A DNA stretch of 64,000 nucleotides from contig JAIOJX010000003.1 in the NCBI GenBank assembly GCA_022376925.1, positions 37,067,874 to 37,131,873 on the forward strand, given 5' to 3'. Below are positions 10,527-22,510 of this stretch, one piece after another. The number at the start of each line of letters is the position of its first letter. Within the stretch, counting starts at the first letter, position 1. The DNA is from Tragulus kanchil. Taxonomy: Eukaryota > Chordata > Mammalia > Artiodactyla > Tragulidae. The position numbers and the translations under genes are program-made. The notes beneath the pieces are model-generated. The model searched no databases. It was not told where the DNA came from and saw only the letters and a list, made by a program, of their open reading frames with translations.

Positions 10527-11094
10527 AAATTAAAATAATGGATTAACTGCAAAATTTCAAATTCGTAGATTTCCCACGCGAATTTAGATTCAGTTTTCCC
10601 CTAAAAAAAGACCTGGCAATGTCCAAACAGGGTAAGGATTGGTGGATGACAAATTCCTGCCGTAGGAAGGACAAGTGAACCCCAGTCTGGATAGTTCTTC
10701 TTGCCCGTGTAATTGCCTAAATTAGCTGTTTGACCATTGTCGGCATTTGGGTTTGTGACTCCCACTCCACACTTAGCCTTGCCTACCCACCTCTACCTGT
10801 CTTGACCACGTCTTCCCTCTTCCTGCCCCTGCGTCCTCCCCCACATACACGTTTTTCCAGCAGAATCCCTGAGCTCAGTTAAAAACAAGAACTGGTTCTC
10901 AGAGAAAGAACAGGGTTTACCATGGCAAGCCAATGATAGCCAAAACCACAAACCATAATTCCAGACATGCCAGTTCTGTCTTGTTTCTTTTGAGACGTTA
11001 AATCATCTATTTTGGAAGGTAAAACTGCAATTAGAATATTATAGTGGTTGTAGTAGTATGGAATCATTAAATTGGTATGAGCTGGTGTGTAGTA
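10527..11094. other. no gene or recognised repeat
   Basis: Repeated at 11628-12168 in D4. Nothing codes convincingly. Confidence 0.45.
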
Positions 11095-11422
11095 CAAATT
11101 TCGGAATTCCTCCATGAGTGCTCCACTTTGGCTTCCTGCTGTTTTCTGATTCTGTCTTTAAGAACGATTAGCATCTCATGGTGCTTGTGGAAGTCAACCA
11201 GGCCAAGGATCTTGAAAACTTATTTCTGAAGAGCTAGAAGATGAATTAGGTTTGCATATTCCAGGAGGAATTTCTTTGTGTAGAGAGGAGTGGGTTAGCT
11301 CATGGGGGAGGATGAGAAGGGCTAGGGAAGGCCTTCTCCACTTGTTCTCTTCTTTCTGGATTTGCAGGTGGAAGCAAGGATTTGCAGATGTAGATAACCA
11401 GTATCATTTATTTAGCTTGCAT

Positions 11423-11614
11423 GAAAGTGACAGTCAAATCGCCCAGTCGTGTCTGACTCTCTGTGATCCCATAAACAAGTCATGGAATTCTCCAGGCAAG
11501 AATACTGGAGAGGGTAGCCTATCTCTTCTCCAGGGGATCTTCCTGACCCAGGCATCAAACTGGGGTCTCCTGCATTGCAGGTGGATTCTTTACCATCCAA
11601 TCTACAGGATTTAC
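11423..11614 (-). mobile_element. Bov-tA SINE, D4 copy
   Basis: Duplicate of 10322-10513 with the same target-site duplication. One base differs (ccaatct versus ccaagct near the 3' flank). Confidence 0.9.
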
Positions 11615-12168
11615 ATTTAGCTTGCATAAATTAAAATAATGGATTAACTGCAAAATTTCAAATTGTAGATTTCCCACGCAATTTAGATTCAGTTTTCCCC
11701 TAAAAAAAGACCTGGCAATGTCCAAACAGGGTAAGGATTGGTGGATGACAAATTCCTGCCGTAGGAAGGACAAGTGAACCCCAGTCTGGATAGTTCTTCT
11801 TGCCCGTGTAATTGCCTAAATTAGCTGTTTGACCATTGTCGGCATTTGGGTTTGTGACTCCCACTCCACACTTAGCCTTGCCTACCCACCTCTACCTGTC
11901 TTGACCACGTCTTCCCTCTTCCTGCCCCTGCGTCCTCCCCCACATACACGTTTTTCCAGCAGAATCCCTGAGCTCAGTTAAAAACAAGAACTGGTTCTCA
12001 GAGAAAGAACAGGGTTTACCATGGCAAGCCAATGATAGCCAAAACCACAAACCATAATTCCAGACATGCCAGTTCTGTCTTGTTTCTTTTGAGACGTTAA
12101 ATCATCTATTTTGGAAGGTAAAACTGCAATTAGAATATTATAGTGGTTGTAGTAGTATGGAATCATTT

Positions 12169-12639
12169 GAAAAATTGTGGAGATGATGAAGAAACATTGG
12201 AATTAAAAGGATGGAAAAAGATAAATCAGTTGAGTTTGCACCAAAGAAACAGCCATAGTCATTTATGAAAAGAATAGACTTTTAAAGCAGAAGACATTTC
12301 TCAAGATAGAGATAACATGTTCAGTCCCTTTGAATGATGCAGCCGTCTTAAAGGCTTGGGTGCTCCAAACAATACAGTTTCAAGTGTATGAAGCAAAATC
12401 AGCAGAATTGTGAAGAAAAATAGCTTGACAATCATAGTTGAAGACATAACACCTCTTTCTCCATAAGTAACAGAACTAGTTAACAACAAAAGTAATAAGG
12501 AGAGACAAAGTTTTGCGCAACGTATTAACAAATTTGATCTAATTGTCACATATAGATATGAAGAATATATTTCTTTTTAATAAAAGATGGATTATTTATA
12601 AAAATGTATATATCCCTGTGTCATAAGGGATGTTTAAAC
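12169..12639. other. no gene or recognised repeat
   Basis: AT-rich, no convincing frame. Confidence 0.45.
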
Positions 12640-13095
12640 AATTTAAAAATGGCAAAATCATGCACAACATATTTTCTGACCATAAATGCAATTATGTTAA
12701 AAATCACTAAAAATAGATAAATATTAAAAAACCAGTATATGTTAAAATTAAGAAGTTTCTAAATAACCCACGGGTCAAAGAAAAAATCATAATAGAGATT
12801 AAAGATATTTAGAATCACACCTAAATAAAGATATTCAGCATAGAAACTGAAGAGGTGCAACCAAAGCTGTACACTGAGAATTTTTAGCCATATATTTGTA
12901 TTTCAGAAAGCTAATAGTTTGAAAATATAAATTTCTAGAAAAACATAATCTCCAAAAGCTGACTCAAGAAGAAATAAAAAGCCATTCTACAAAGAGTATT
13001 TCAGGTCCAGATAACTACCAAAGTTTTACAAAATCTCCAAGAAACAGCAGTACAATACACACAAACTTAGAGAATAGAAAAAGAGGAGTAATGTT
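12640..13095 (+). mobile_element. degraded L1 ORF2 remnant
   Basis: Fragments such as ataacccacgggtcaaagaa and gactcaagaagaaataaaaa, then tttcaggtccagataactac, match successive parts of L1 ORF2 in sense, with large deletions between them. No frame is preserved. It is an old L1 or HAL1 copy and the site of the SINE insertion at 13113. Confidence 0.55.
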
Positions 13096-13112
13096 TAAAA
13101 TAAAGAACTCTT

Positions 13113-13420
13113 GGGCTTCCCTGGTGAGCCAGTGGGTAGGGACACTGCCTTGCAGTGCAGGGGGCGTGGGTTCGATCCCTGGCCTGGAAAGATCCCATGT
13201 GCCACGTGGCGGCTAGACCGATGTGTCCAATTACCGAGCCAGAGCTCTGGAGCGCATGCTCCCTGAGCCGGTGCTCTGCGACAAGAGAGGCCACTGTGAT
13301 GGGAGGCCCACACAGGCCAAAGAACAAAGACGGATGACAATAGATAAATGAAGGACCAATAGAAGTGGCCCACCTGATCCCCTCCTTCCCCAACCCGCCC
13401 CCCCCGCTCAAAAAAAAAAA
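13113..13420 (+). mobile_element. long-tailed tRNA-Glu SINE, S2
   Basis: Starts gggcttccctggtgagcc and has B box ggttcgatccc, the CHR-like body, then accaatagaagtggcccacc, a C-rich run (about 13380-13407) and an A tail. An imperfect target-site duplication around taaaataa(ag)aactctt is visible at 13097-13112 and about 13423-13436. Confidence 0.85.
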
Positions 13421-13499
13421 GCTAAAATAACTCTTTATAATTAATACAAAGAAATTCCACAGAGAAAGAGACAAAAGACTTGAAAGGCTTCACAAAAAT

Positions 13500-13800
13500 A
13501 TTTTTTTGGTATTTTAAAAACAGTTTACTGAGATACAATTAATACACAAAAAACTGGACATATTTAATGTATACAGTTTGGTGATTTGAGAGATATGTAC
13601 ACACCTGTGAAACCATCACCACAATTATGGCAATAAAATATCCTTTACCTCTAAAACTTTCCTCCTGTTTTCCCTTCCTTGTCTTTCTTTCTTTTCTTTT
13701 TTTTTTTTTTTCGGTAAGAACACAGCATGAGATCTATCCTCTTCACAAACTTTTAAGTGTAAATGCTGAGTTGTTGATGAGAGGCACTGGGCTGTACAGT
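13500..13800 (-). mobile_element. old L1 3' end, antisense
   Basis: tttaaaaacagtttactgag, tttggtgatttgagagatat and ctgtgaaaccatcaccacaa match the antisense of L1M-type 3' ends, followed by a T run (13687-13711) and diverged sequence. Duplicated at about 14590-14890. Confidence 0.6.
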
Positions 13801-14382
13801 AGGTCTCATAAACAGATCCTCAACCTCAGACCCTCCTCTCCCCTCCCCACCTTCTGTGTCCACCTCTCTTGTCCAGGGACCCCAGTCTCGGATTCATCAG
13901 CAGAGGCCTGGATTGTAGAAAATGGAACAGGATATGGATCATAAATATACCTTCAATAAACATTTATGTAAACTACAAATAGATACATATAGATGAAATC
14001 ATCGAAGCAGAGGAGAGAAAGTCCAAGTGAAAGTAAATAGAATAAGAAGTGAAGGAGGCCAAAGGTGAAACTTTCCTGAACATTATCCTGTAGAAGGTGG
14101 TAGAGTCCAGGAGAGGGCCTGTAGAGTAGGCAGAATGTAGAAGGGAGGTCAGGAAAAAAAGCACAACATCAACCAGGATATTTTTGCCTGCAGGAGACCT
14201 TACATCTAGCCAGGAGTGGCTTAAAATAATAGGGACTTATTATCTCACATAATAGCCTGTAGGTAGGTAGTTCCAGGGTTGATTAATTCAGTGCTTCTTT
14301 TGATAGTCAGACTGACAATGGCTTCTGGTGATTCTCAGGTTTTCCTGTCATGGGCTCAAAAAGGCTGTCACAGAGCCAAATG

Positions 14383-14509
14383 TCTGCGACAAGAGAGGCC
14401 ACTGTGATGGGAGGCCCACACAGGCCAAAGAACAAAGACGGATGACAATAGATAAATGAAGGACCAATAGAAGTGGCCCACCTGATCCCCTCCTTCCCCC
14501 CAAAAAAAA
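14383..14509 (+). mobile_element. long-tailed SINE, 3' half only (D5 copy)
   Basis: Contains the SINE 3' half up to a shortened C/A tail. The tRNA head is missing because the D5 junction cuts here. Confidence 0.85.
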
Positions 14510-15474
14510 AAAGCTAAAATAACTCTTTATAATTAATACAAAGAAATTCCACAGAGAAAGAGACAAAAGACTTGAAAGGCTTCACAAAAATATTTTTTTG
14601 GTATTTTAAAAACAGTTTACTGAGATACAATTAATACACAAAAAACTGGACATATTTAATGTATACAGTTTGGTGATTTGAGAGATATGTACACACCTGT
14701 GAAACCATCACCACAATTATGGCAATAAAATATCCTTTACCTCTAAAACTTTCCTCCTGTTTTCCCTTCCTTGTCTTTCTTTCTTTTCTTTTTTTTTTTT
14801 CGGTAAGAACACAGCATGAGATCTATCCTCTTCACAAACTTTTAAGTGTAAATGCTGAGTTGTTGATGAGAGGCACTGGGCTGTACAGTAGGTCTCATAA
14901 ACAGATCCTCAACCTCAGACCCTCCTCTCCCCTCCCCACCTTCTGTGTCCACCTCTCTTGTCCAGGGACCCCAGTCTCGGATTCATCAGCAGAGGCCTGG
15001 ATTGTAGAAAATGGAATAGGATATGGATCATAAATATACCTTCAATAAACATTTATGTAAACTACAAATAGATACATATAGATGAAATCATCGAAGCAGA
15101 GGAGAGAAAGTCCAAGTGAAAGTAAATAGAATAAGAAGTGAAGGAGGCCAAAGGTGAAACTTTCCTGAACATTATCCTGTAGAAGGTGGTAGAGTCCAGG
15201 AGAGGGCCTGTAGAGTAGGCAGAATGTAGAAGGGAGGTCAGGAAAAAAAGCACAACATCAACCAGGATATTTTTGCCTGCAGGAGACCTTACATCTAGCC
15301 AGGAGTGGCTTAAAATAATAGGGACTTATTATCTCACATAATAGCCTGTAGGTAGGTAGTTCCAGGGTTGATTAATTCAGTGCTTCTTTTGATAGTCAGA
15401 CTGACAATGGCTTCTGGTGATTCTCCAGGTTTTCCTGTCATGGGCTCAAAAAGGCTGTCACAGAGCCAAATGTC
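14510..15474. other. D5 copy 2 remainder, no gene
   Basis: Holds the repeated L1 3' end (about 14590-14890). The stretch cttattatctcacataatag near 15327 resembles an old interspersed repeat whose family I cannot fix. Confidence 0.4.
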
Positions 15475-15524
15475 AAAAGTCAAGTTTAAAGACAAGAATG
15501 GTGCATCAGGAGGAACTTATCCTC

Positions 15525-15638
15525 GGGTCCCATCAGCCAGTACCCTCCTCCGGGGGATCTTCTTGATCCAGGGACTGAATCTGTATCTTTTGCATTGGCA
15601 GGCGGGTTCTTTACCACTAGTACCACCTGGGAAGCCCT
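15525..15638 (-). mobile_element. Bov-tA SINE, head part only
   Basis: gggggatcttcttgatccag, ttgcattggcaggcgggttc and accacctgggaagccc are the antisense tRNA-derived head of Bov-tA. The 3' half is absent and no clear target-site duplication was found. Confidence 0.75.
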
Positions 15639-15639
15639 A

Positions 15640-16434
15640 AAGATTAGCATAGGAGGTTTGTTGTTGTTTTTTGTTAATCTACAGTGATATATGGTTGATG
15701 TGTTCAAAGACATTTATCTTAATACATTTGGGGTCTGTGCGTCTTCAGCCTTTAGGTTTTTCCCTCAGACCAAAATACTTCAAGTTCAGCCAACATTGTG
15801 TTGGCTACAGAGTGTTCTCTAGAAAATGTTTATTTTTCTCTTCACTGGGTGTCTCTAGCTAGTACATTCTGGGCAGATTCTCTTGCACTTGATGACAGCA
15901 TTTGAATACATGTGAGTGGTGCTTAAAATACTTATTCCTCAAAGGACTTCCCCCACCTCTAACCTACTTTAGTTTCTATAACGTATTATTCCATCAGAAC
16001 TAAACAAAACTATAATTTGACTTTGAATAGAAATAATGCTTAGATCTATTAAAAAAAAAAAAAAAAAAAAGCACTGATACCGAATATAACCTTTAGGCCT
16101 GGAATCTCTCAGAACAGAGAAAAGGTAATCTTATAACCTTGCCGAATGCTAAAGGATTTTCAATAGCTAGTCAAGTGATCTACGGCTCTGATAGCATCTG
16201 ACTTTTTCACTCTCTGCCCTGAGGCTGACTTCCAGCTTGTGGAAGCTTTCTGCCCCGTGGATTTGTTTTAGTGTGGCGGTCATGGAGCCTGGACTTCTCA
16301 ATGCATAATAATATTCTCGAGATTGGAGAGTAATCTTTGGGAGGATGGAATCCATTTAGTTCACCTGGCACTCTTCTGTACCAGAAATAGCCCCTACTGA
16401 ATTTTTAGTTACCAAATGGAAACTGATATATTAT
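15640..16434. other. no gene seen; A20 run at 16051-16070
   Basis: The only marked feature is the uninterrupted A run at 16051-16070, possibly the tail of an unrecognised insertion. Confidence 0.45.
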
Positions 16435-16815
16435 TTTTTCTTATTTTCAATCTATTTTTTCCTTTCTGAACATTTTATATTGGAGTATAGTTGCTTTATA
16501 ATGCTATGTTATCTCCTGCTGTACAGCAAATTGCATTAGCTATATGTATACACATAGCTGTATACATAATATCCCCTCTCTTTTAGATTTCCTTCCCATA
16601 AAGGTCAACACAGAGCACTGAGTAGCATTTCCTGTGCTATCCAGTAGGTTCTCGTTAGTTATCTATTTTATGCCTAATATCAATAGTGTGTATTTGTCAA
16701 TTCCAATCTTCCAGTTCACTCTACTTCCCCTTTCCCCCGTTGGGGTTCATCCATTTGTTCTGTATGTCTGTCTCTTCAGTCTATTTTTCAATGTATGTTT
16801 TTTTCTTTAATGATA
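16435..16815 (-). mobile_element. cetartiodactyl L1 3' end, antisense
   Basis: ttggagtatagttgctttat, cctgctgtacagcaaattgc, agagcactgagtagcatttc and ttagttatctattttatgcc match in order the antisense of the common L1 3' UTR of ruminants and relatives. Confidence 0.85.
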
Positions 16816-18741
16816 ACACAAATTCAAATAATTAGAATTTTTACAAATTATGTGATTTCCCTCCTCCCTGCTTCCCCTAACCGTAATATCTGTATCTCTG
16901 CAAAGGGTTTGGCAGTAGTCTGTGGGAGCTGGATGATGTTGGCTCATCTGGGACAATGATTACATTTTCACAAGTTGATTGAGGCCACGTAGGTAGCTTG
17001 AAGTTATCCATGGGATGGGTGTTTATTCCACGGGAATCAGCAATACCACAAATCAGGGGATTCCCCCGGCTCCACATGCTCTTCTCCTCTCCCCCACCCA
17101 ACTAGTTGGTAAACATTTACCTCCAGACTACTGCTGTTTGGAAAAATTTGAAGGAACTAGAAATTTTAACCTATCAGGCTGAAGTTCCATATGCTGTAGT
17201 TGAGGGGGAATAAAAAGCTTAGTTACCAGATATTGCACATTCTAGCAGTGGATTGTTTGTGAAATGCTATCATTTACTAAAAAGATAGTCATTGAAAACA
17301 TGACAGACAAATTGAATGTGGGAAGAAAGGAAACCACATGTAGAAGGCACACATTACAGTAAATGTTGAAAAATAGAAGGAAAATAAAGTAGAAAGCCAG
17401 AGGAAAAATTCTTGAAGAGTGAAGGACAGGAAGAAGACTGTGCTAAGCAAAACTGACACTAAAATTGCATTTAAGAAGGACAGGGAGGTTAAAAAAGGCA
17501 TCAAAATGAAATCGTTTGGAAATGGTCAGCGATACCAACGCAGTGAAGTCATGTCTTTACCCAAGGTGACATTTGCTGAGATGGAAAGAGACACTAAAGC
17601 CACTGAAAACAACGCATTTTGCCTTTGGCATGTTGAACACATTTAGAGAGCAGCATCATGGGTAGGGAACCATATATTTAGTGTCCGAACAGGACCTCTG
17701 TGAGTGAGATGGGCTCTGTGTAAGTACTTTTGAATAACATAACCCAGATCCGTCCAAACACGATGTACGTACTCACGAATAGGCTCTCCCATTGGCCAAC
17801 CAGTTTCCAACCCAATATGGTAAGAAAAAATTTGACCAATAATTGTTATAATAAAAAGGTTATAATAAACCTACTAATCATCTCTAGTGGTATTTATTAG
17901 GTGTTTTCCCATAATGAGAAGGTTAAAAAGTAAAAGGAAGTGAGTCATAGTACTGGTAAATAAACAAGAAAAAATATGTGAGGGCCTGTGGACCTCGCCT
18001 TTTTCTGGTTTCTTTTGACCTGGTGGAGGGGGTTCCTAGGCTAGCCATTCTTCTTGTAATTGTCAGTGCTGAACACGGTAGGCCCAGACGCTCTCTGACT
18101 TCCAGTTACTTATAAAGTCCTATAGTATTTCTAGCCTTGTTTCTTTGTCCTGCTTGAATGATTATGTTTCTCAGGGCTCTCAACAGCTTGGGTAGGAACC
18201 ATGTGTCAGCACAGCTGCTTTGGGGCTCATGAACTTTGGTGAATTCCATGGTTTTCTTTCCCTAAACTTGCCATTCTTTGTTATAGCTGTTTGTTGTAGT
18301 CATCTTTCAGAAATCTGTCTCAGAGACCCATATAGGATTTCTCTTGAAAAGCAGCAATGTTCTGATTTTTTGGGGGACTTCTGTAAGGGGTTTGCTGAGT
18401 TAGGCACCCAACATGTTCCCCAGTGTATGGGCATTTCTTTCTGTGATATATCCCTTTCTTACGACATTTATTGGGGCTGCATTTGATGCTGCAAAGGTGA
18501 TTTCATGGACTAAGCTTTGGCCATATTTTATGATGTGTGCCTTTTACTTTTCAGGCAATGGGTCAACTTAAAAACTTCAATGTCTTGGGAAAGGGACTCA
18601 AACATTCTCTTTCTTGGAACACACATATCTTCCTAGAAATCTTAGGGTCATTTTTCTATAGGAAAATTCTAGTAAGTCTGTATTCTCATTCCCTTCTTCT
18701 TGAACATCAGGTGAATGTGTCAAGTGGCCATGTACAACAGA
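16816..18741. other. no gene or recognised repeat
   Basis: Nearly 2 kb of apparently single-copy DNA. Frames of 60-88 codons (for example 17419-17646 and 18220-18486) show no recognisable family, codon bias or splice context that I can judge. Confidence 0.4.
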
Positions 18742-18925
18742 CCTTTCTGTGATGCTGGAAATGTTCTATTTCTGGGCTCTCCAATATAATAGCCATTTTT
18801 TTTGCATGTGGTTACTAAGTATTTGAAATATGGCTAATATGGTTGAAAACTAAGTTTAAATTTTAAGTTGATTTAAATGTAAACTGCCAATTTTATTGAG
18901 CAGTTACTGTATTGGGCAGTATGGT
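18742..18925 (+). mobile_element. MER5A-type hAT-Charlie MITE
   Basis: ctttctgtgatgctggaaat, gttctatttctgggctctcc, catgtggttactaagtattt and gttactgtattgggcagta follow the MER5A consensus. The D6 duplication happens to begin at its left end. Confidence 0.7.
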
Positions 18926-19529
18926 GCCCAATACTAACCCAATGGCTATATGCAGTGCCCTTGTCACAGTTCAGTTTAGCAATATGCCCCCAGCGAGGAG
19001 TGGTCCTTAATGGCCCACACTGATCTGACCGAGATCATCTCAAAGTCCCACTGCAATTTCCCTCAACATGGAAGAGCTGAAACTGACAGGGTGCAGTTGG
19101 TCTATGGCGTAGCTGAAAATTACTCTGGAAATCGGACTGTTCCTGGTCAAGCCTCCTCTTTGAACATTCATGTACAAGTTTTGATATGAAAAGTTGTTTT
19201 AATTTCTCTTGGATATATATCTAGGAGTGGATGATCTGCTTATATGGTGACACTGTGTTTAACATTTTAAGGAGTAAACACACTGTAGAGTCCCAACGAG
19301 AACATCAGATCCTAACCATTAGACCTCCAGAGAGCATCAGGTCCTAATGATGTAAAAACCAACTTGTGTACAGAAGAGCGAGCCTAGGAGACCTCTTTCT
19401 TAGGACGACCATCCTCAATCTTCTGCAGCCCATCTGAATGCATCATTATCAGTCAGTGTGTCACATCTTTTTCTTGCCTGAAATTACATTCTAACCCATT
19501 CCCAGTGTGGGTTATGAATTCACATACAT
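18926..19529. other. mostly unrecognised, faint L1 antisense
   Basis: aatttctcttggatatatat and ctaggagtggatgatctgct (about 19200-19240) are reminiscent of antisense L1M. The rest is unassigned. Repeated at 20028-20629. Confidence 0.4.
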
Positions 19530-19847
19530 AACTGTATAAGTTTAAGGTATGCAGTATCATGGTTTGGTTTACATATATTGTATAAAATGATGATCACAAT
19601 AGGTCACAACTAATATTTGTCCTCTCATTAGATACAATAAAAAGAAAAGAAAGGAAAAAAAAGAAAAAATATTTTCCTAGTGAGGAGAACTCTCAGGATT
19701 TACTCTCTTATCACTTTTCCTGAGTATCATGTAGCAGTGTTAACCATAGTCATCCTATTGTATGTTACATCTCTAGTACTTAGCCGTCTTACAAGTGGAA
19801 GTCTGTATATTTTGATCACCATCCTCCAGTTTTGCCCTCATCCTCAC
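19530..19847 (-). mobile_element. L1M 3' region, antisense (D6 copy 1)
   Basis: Same as the beginning of 20630-21350, cut off by the D6 junction. Confidence 0.75.
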
Positions 19848-20027
19848 CCTTTCTGTGATGCTGGAAATGTTCTATTTCTGGGCTCCAATATAATAGCCAT
19901 TTTTTTTGCATGTGGTTACTAAGTATTTGAAATATGGCTAATATGGTTGAAAACTAAGTTTAAATTTTAAGTTGATTTAAATGTAAACTGCCAATTTTAT
20001 TGAGCAGTTACTGTATTGGGCAGTATG
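19848..20027 (+). mobile_element. MER5A-type MITE, D6 copy
   Basis: Duplicate of 18742-18925 with a two-base deletion. Confidence 0.7.
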
Positions 20028-20629
20028 GTGCCCAATACTAACCCAATGGCTATATGCAGTGCCCTTGTCACAGTTCAGTTTAGCAATATGCCCCCAGCGA
20101 GGAGTGGTCCTTAATGGCCCACACTGATCTGACCGAGATCATCTCAAAGTCCCACTGCAATTTCCCTCAACATGGAAGAGCTGAAACTGACAGGGTGCAG
20201 TTGGTCTATGGCGTAGCTGAAAATTACTCTGGAAATCGGACTGTTCCTGGTCAAGCCTCCTCTTTGAACATCCATGTACAAGTTTTGATATGAAAAGTTG
20301 TTTTAATTTCTCTTGGATATATATCTAGGAGTGGATGATCTGCTTATATGGTGACACTGTGTTTAACATTTTAAGGAGTAAACACACTGTAGAGTCCCAA
20401 CGAGAACATCAGATCCTAACCATTAGACCTCCAGAGAGCATCAGGTCCTAATGATGTAAAAACCAACTTGTGTACAGAAGAGCGAGCCTAGGAGACCTCT
20501 TTCTTAGGACGACCATCCTCAATCTTCTGCAGCCCATCTGAATGCATCATTATCAGTCAGTGTGTCACATCTTTTCTTGCCTGAAATTACATTCTAACCC
20601 ATTCCCAGTGTGGGTTATGAATTCACATA

Positions 20630-21350
20630 CATAACTGTATAAGTTTAAGGTATGCAGTATCATGGTTTGGTTTACATATATTGTATAAAATGATGATCAC
20701 AATAGGTCACAACTAATATTTGTCCTCTCATTAGATACAATAAAAAGAAAAGAAAGGAAAAAAAAGAAAAAATATTTTCCTAGTGAGGAGAACTCTCAGG
20801 ATTTACTCTCTTATCACTTTTCCTGAGTATCATGTAGCAGTGTTAACCATAGTCATCCTATTGTATGTTACATCTCTAGTACTTAGCCGTCTTACAAGTG
20901 GAAGTCTGTATATTTTGATCACCATCCTCCAGTTTTGCCCTCATCCTCACCCTCTGCTTCTGGTGTCTGATTTCTTTTTCTATAACTTGATCTTTTTTCT
21001 TTTAGATTCCACATGTAAGTAAGATCATATAGTATTTCTGTCTTTCTTTTTCTTTTTTTCTTATTTCACTTAACACAGTTCCTTCAAAATGCACTCATAT
21101 TGTGGCAAATGGTAGGATTTCCTTGTTTTTATCACTGAATAATATTCCATCTATTACTTCCTTGTCCATTCATCCGTTGATGGACACTGTGCTTCTATGC
21201 CTTGGCTATTGTAAGTAGTGTTGCTATCAACGTGGGGGTGCAGACATGTTTTCAAGTTAGTGTTTTCATTTTCTTTGGATATATTCCCAGAAGTGAAATT
21301 GCTGGATTATATGGTAGTACTATTTTTAATTCTTTAAGGATCCTCCAAGG
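20630..21350 (-). mobile_element. L1M (MA/MB-like) 3' region, antisense
   Basis: gtataagtttaaggtatgca, tagatacaataaaaagaaaa, aacttgatc...tagattccacatgtaagtaa, cactgaataatattccatct and tggatatattcccagaagtg are in the right order for the antisense of an old L1 3' region. Confidence 0.8.
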
Positions 21351-21957
21351 GAATTTTTTTTAATAGTTCCCCAGGAACAAGCAGTCTCAGATGGCATCAC
21401 ATGACTCTTGTCCCCAGTGGTGAGTTCACTGTTCCGGAGATGGGTACCTGTCCCAAAGACAGCTGATTCTCAGGCTGTCCAGAGCCCTACACCCTCAACT
21501 GGCTCAAACAAATGAGCTGAGCCAACTCAATTCTATGAAGAACGGGACCTGTGGATTGTAGCGACAGAGAAGAGGCCAGCTGTGGGGAATGAAATGGAAA
21601 GACAGCCTAGAGACAAGCCACAGAGTAGGGTTGGCACCATGAGGATCACCACAAATCAAAGTCATGAGGAAGGAGAGGATACAAGGCAGGGAAAAGATAA
21701 ACAGGGTAGCATAGGAAGAGTCAGTTTTGAGCTACTGGGGGATGACAGACATGAAGAAGTACCAGAGCCACATCAATGGCTGAGCTGTGGAACGAGAAGT
21801 ACAAATTCCTGATGCTGAGACCCTGGGTGACTGAGGCAGCTGAATGGTCCTGGTCCCCAGAGCCTGATTCTGTCTTTTTTTTCTGTGTAAGGTAGGGCTG
21901 TTGGCGTCTCTTGGGTTCCCTAGTATAGATCCGTATTAGGCAGGGTTTTCCAGGGTA
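21351..21957. other. no gene seen
   Basis: Includes a 76-codon frame at 21582-21812 rich in charged residues. It has no recognisable domain and is not supported as a gene. Confidence 0.4.
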
Positions 21958-22150
21958 ACAGTATATATATAATATTATATGTACATATTATATATAATAT
22001 AAAGTATGCAATTATTCTATGTGTATAATATATAACATAATAAACATAATGTGCATGTATATTATATGTGTAGTGTGTATAATAATGTATGAGCATTTAA
22101 TTATTTTATATATATATAAAATGTATATATAATATGTGGTTTATATATAT
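21958..22150. repeat. AT-rich (TA)n-like tract
   Basis: Interrupted TA and TATG/TACA repeats with self-complementary runs such as tatatatataatattatatg. The Bov-tA at 22151 is inserted at its right edge and similar sequence resumes after it (22340-22440). Confidence 0.8.
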
Positions 22151-22338
22151 TTGCTTTCCTAGTGGCTCCATTGATAAAGAGACTGTGTGCAATGTAGGAG
22201 ACCCAGGTTTGATCCCTGGGTCAGGAAGATACCCTGGAGAAGAAAATGGCAACCCACTCCAGTATTCTTGCCTGGGAAAAATCCCATGGACACAGGAGCC
22301 TGGTGGGCTATGGTCCATAGGGTCGCAAAGAGTCTGCA
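22151..22338 (+). mobile_element. Bov-tA SINE
   Basis: tttgctttcctagtggctcc, aggtttgatccctgggtcag, ggcaacccactccagtattc, aggagcctggtgggctatgg and ggtcgcaaagagtc occur in sense order. Its 3' part is repeated at 23392-23504 by D7. Confidence 0.9.
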
Positions 22339-22339
22339 T

Positions 22340-22510
22340 TTACTTACATACATATATTTATGTATGTAAAATATATAGTACATATGTATTTATGTATTAG
22401 TATACTGTATACTATTCTATATCATATATGTATGTATCTCTCTCTTGAGAGAGAATGACAGAGAGAGGGAGGGAGGGGAGGAGGCAGAGAAAGAAAGAGA
22501 GAGAGAGAAA
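22340..22510. repeat. simple repeats: (TATG)n then (GA)n
   Basis: 22340-22440 is a TACA/TATG-rich tract. 22435-22510 begins with the palindrome ctctctcttgagagag and continues as purine-only GA/GGGA repeats. Repeated at about 23506-23676. Confidence 0.8.

Larger units (their letters stand above)
9992..12168. repeat. tandem duplication D4, period about 1101-1103 bp
   Basis: Copy 1 is 9992-11094 and copy 2 is 11095-12168. Copy 2 lacks two bases within its first 30 (gagtgctcc versus gagtgagctcc) and lacks single bases at attgtag and acgcaat (copy 1 attcgtag and acgcgaat). All visible differences are indels apart from one substitution near 10499/11600. Confidence 0.95.
13275..15474. repeat. tandem duplication D5, period about 1108 bp at start
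   Basis: Copy 1 is 13275-14382 and copy 2 is 14383-15474. Copy 2 starts in the middle of SINE S2, so its left SINE end is a junction. Copy 2 lacks about 17 bases of the C-rich/A tail, has two fewer T in the run near 14790, and has one extra C at gattctccagg. One substitution (ggaacagg/ggaatagg) was seen. Confidence 0.95.
18742..20953. repeat. tandem duplication D6, period about 1104-1106 bp
   Basis: Copy 1 is 18742-19847 and copy 2 is 19848-20953. Copy 2 lacks two bases within its first 40 (gggctccaat versus gggctctccaat) and one T at catcttttcttgcc. One substitution was seen (aacattcatg/aacatccatg). Confidence 0.95.
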
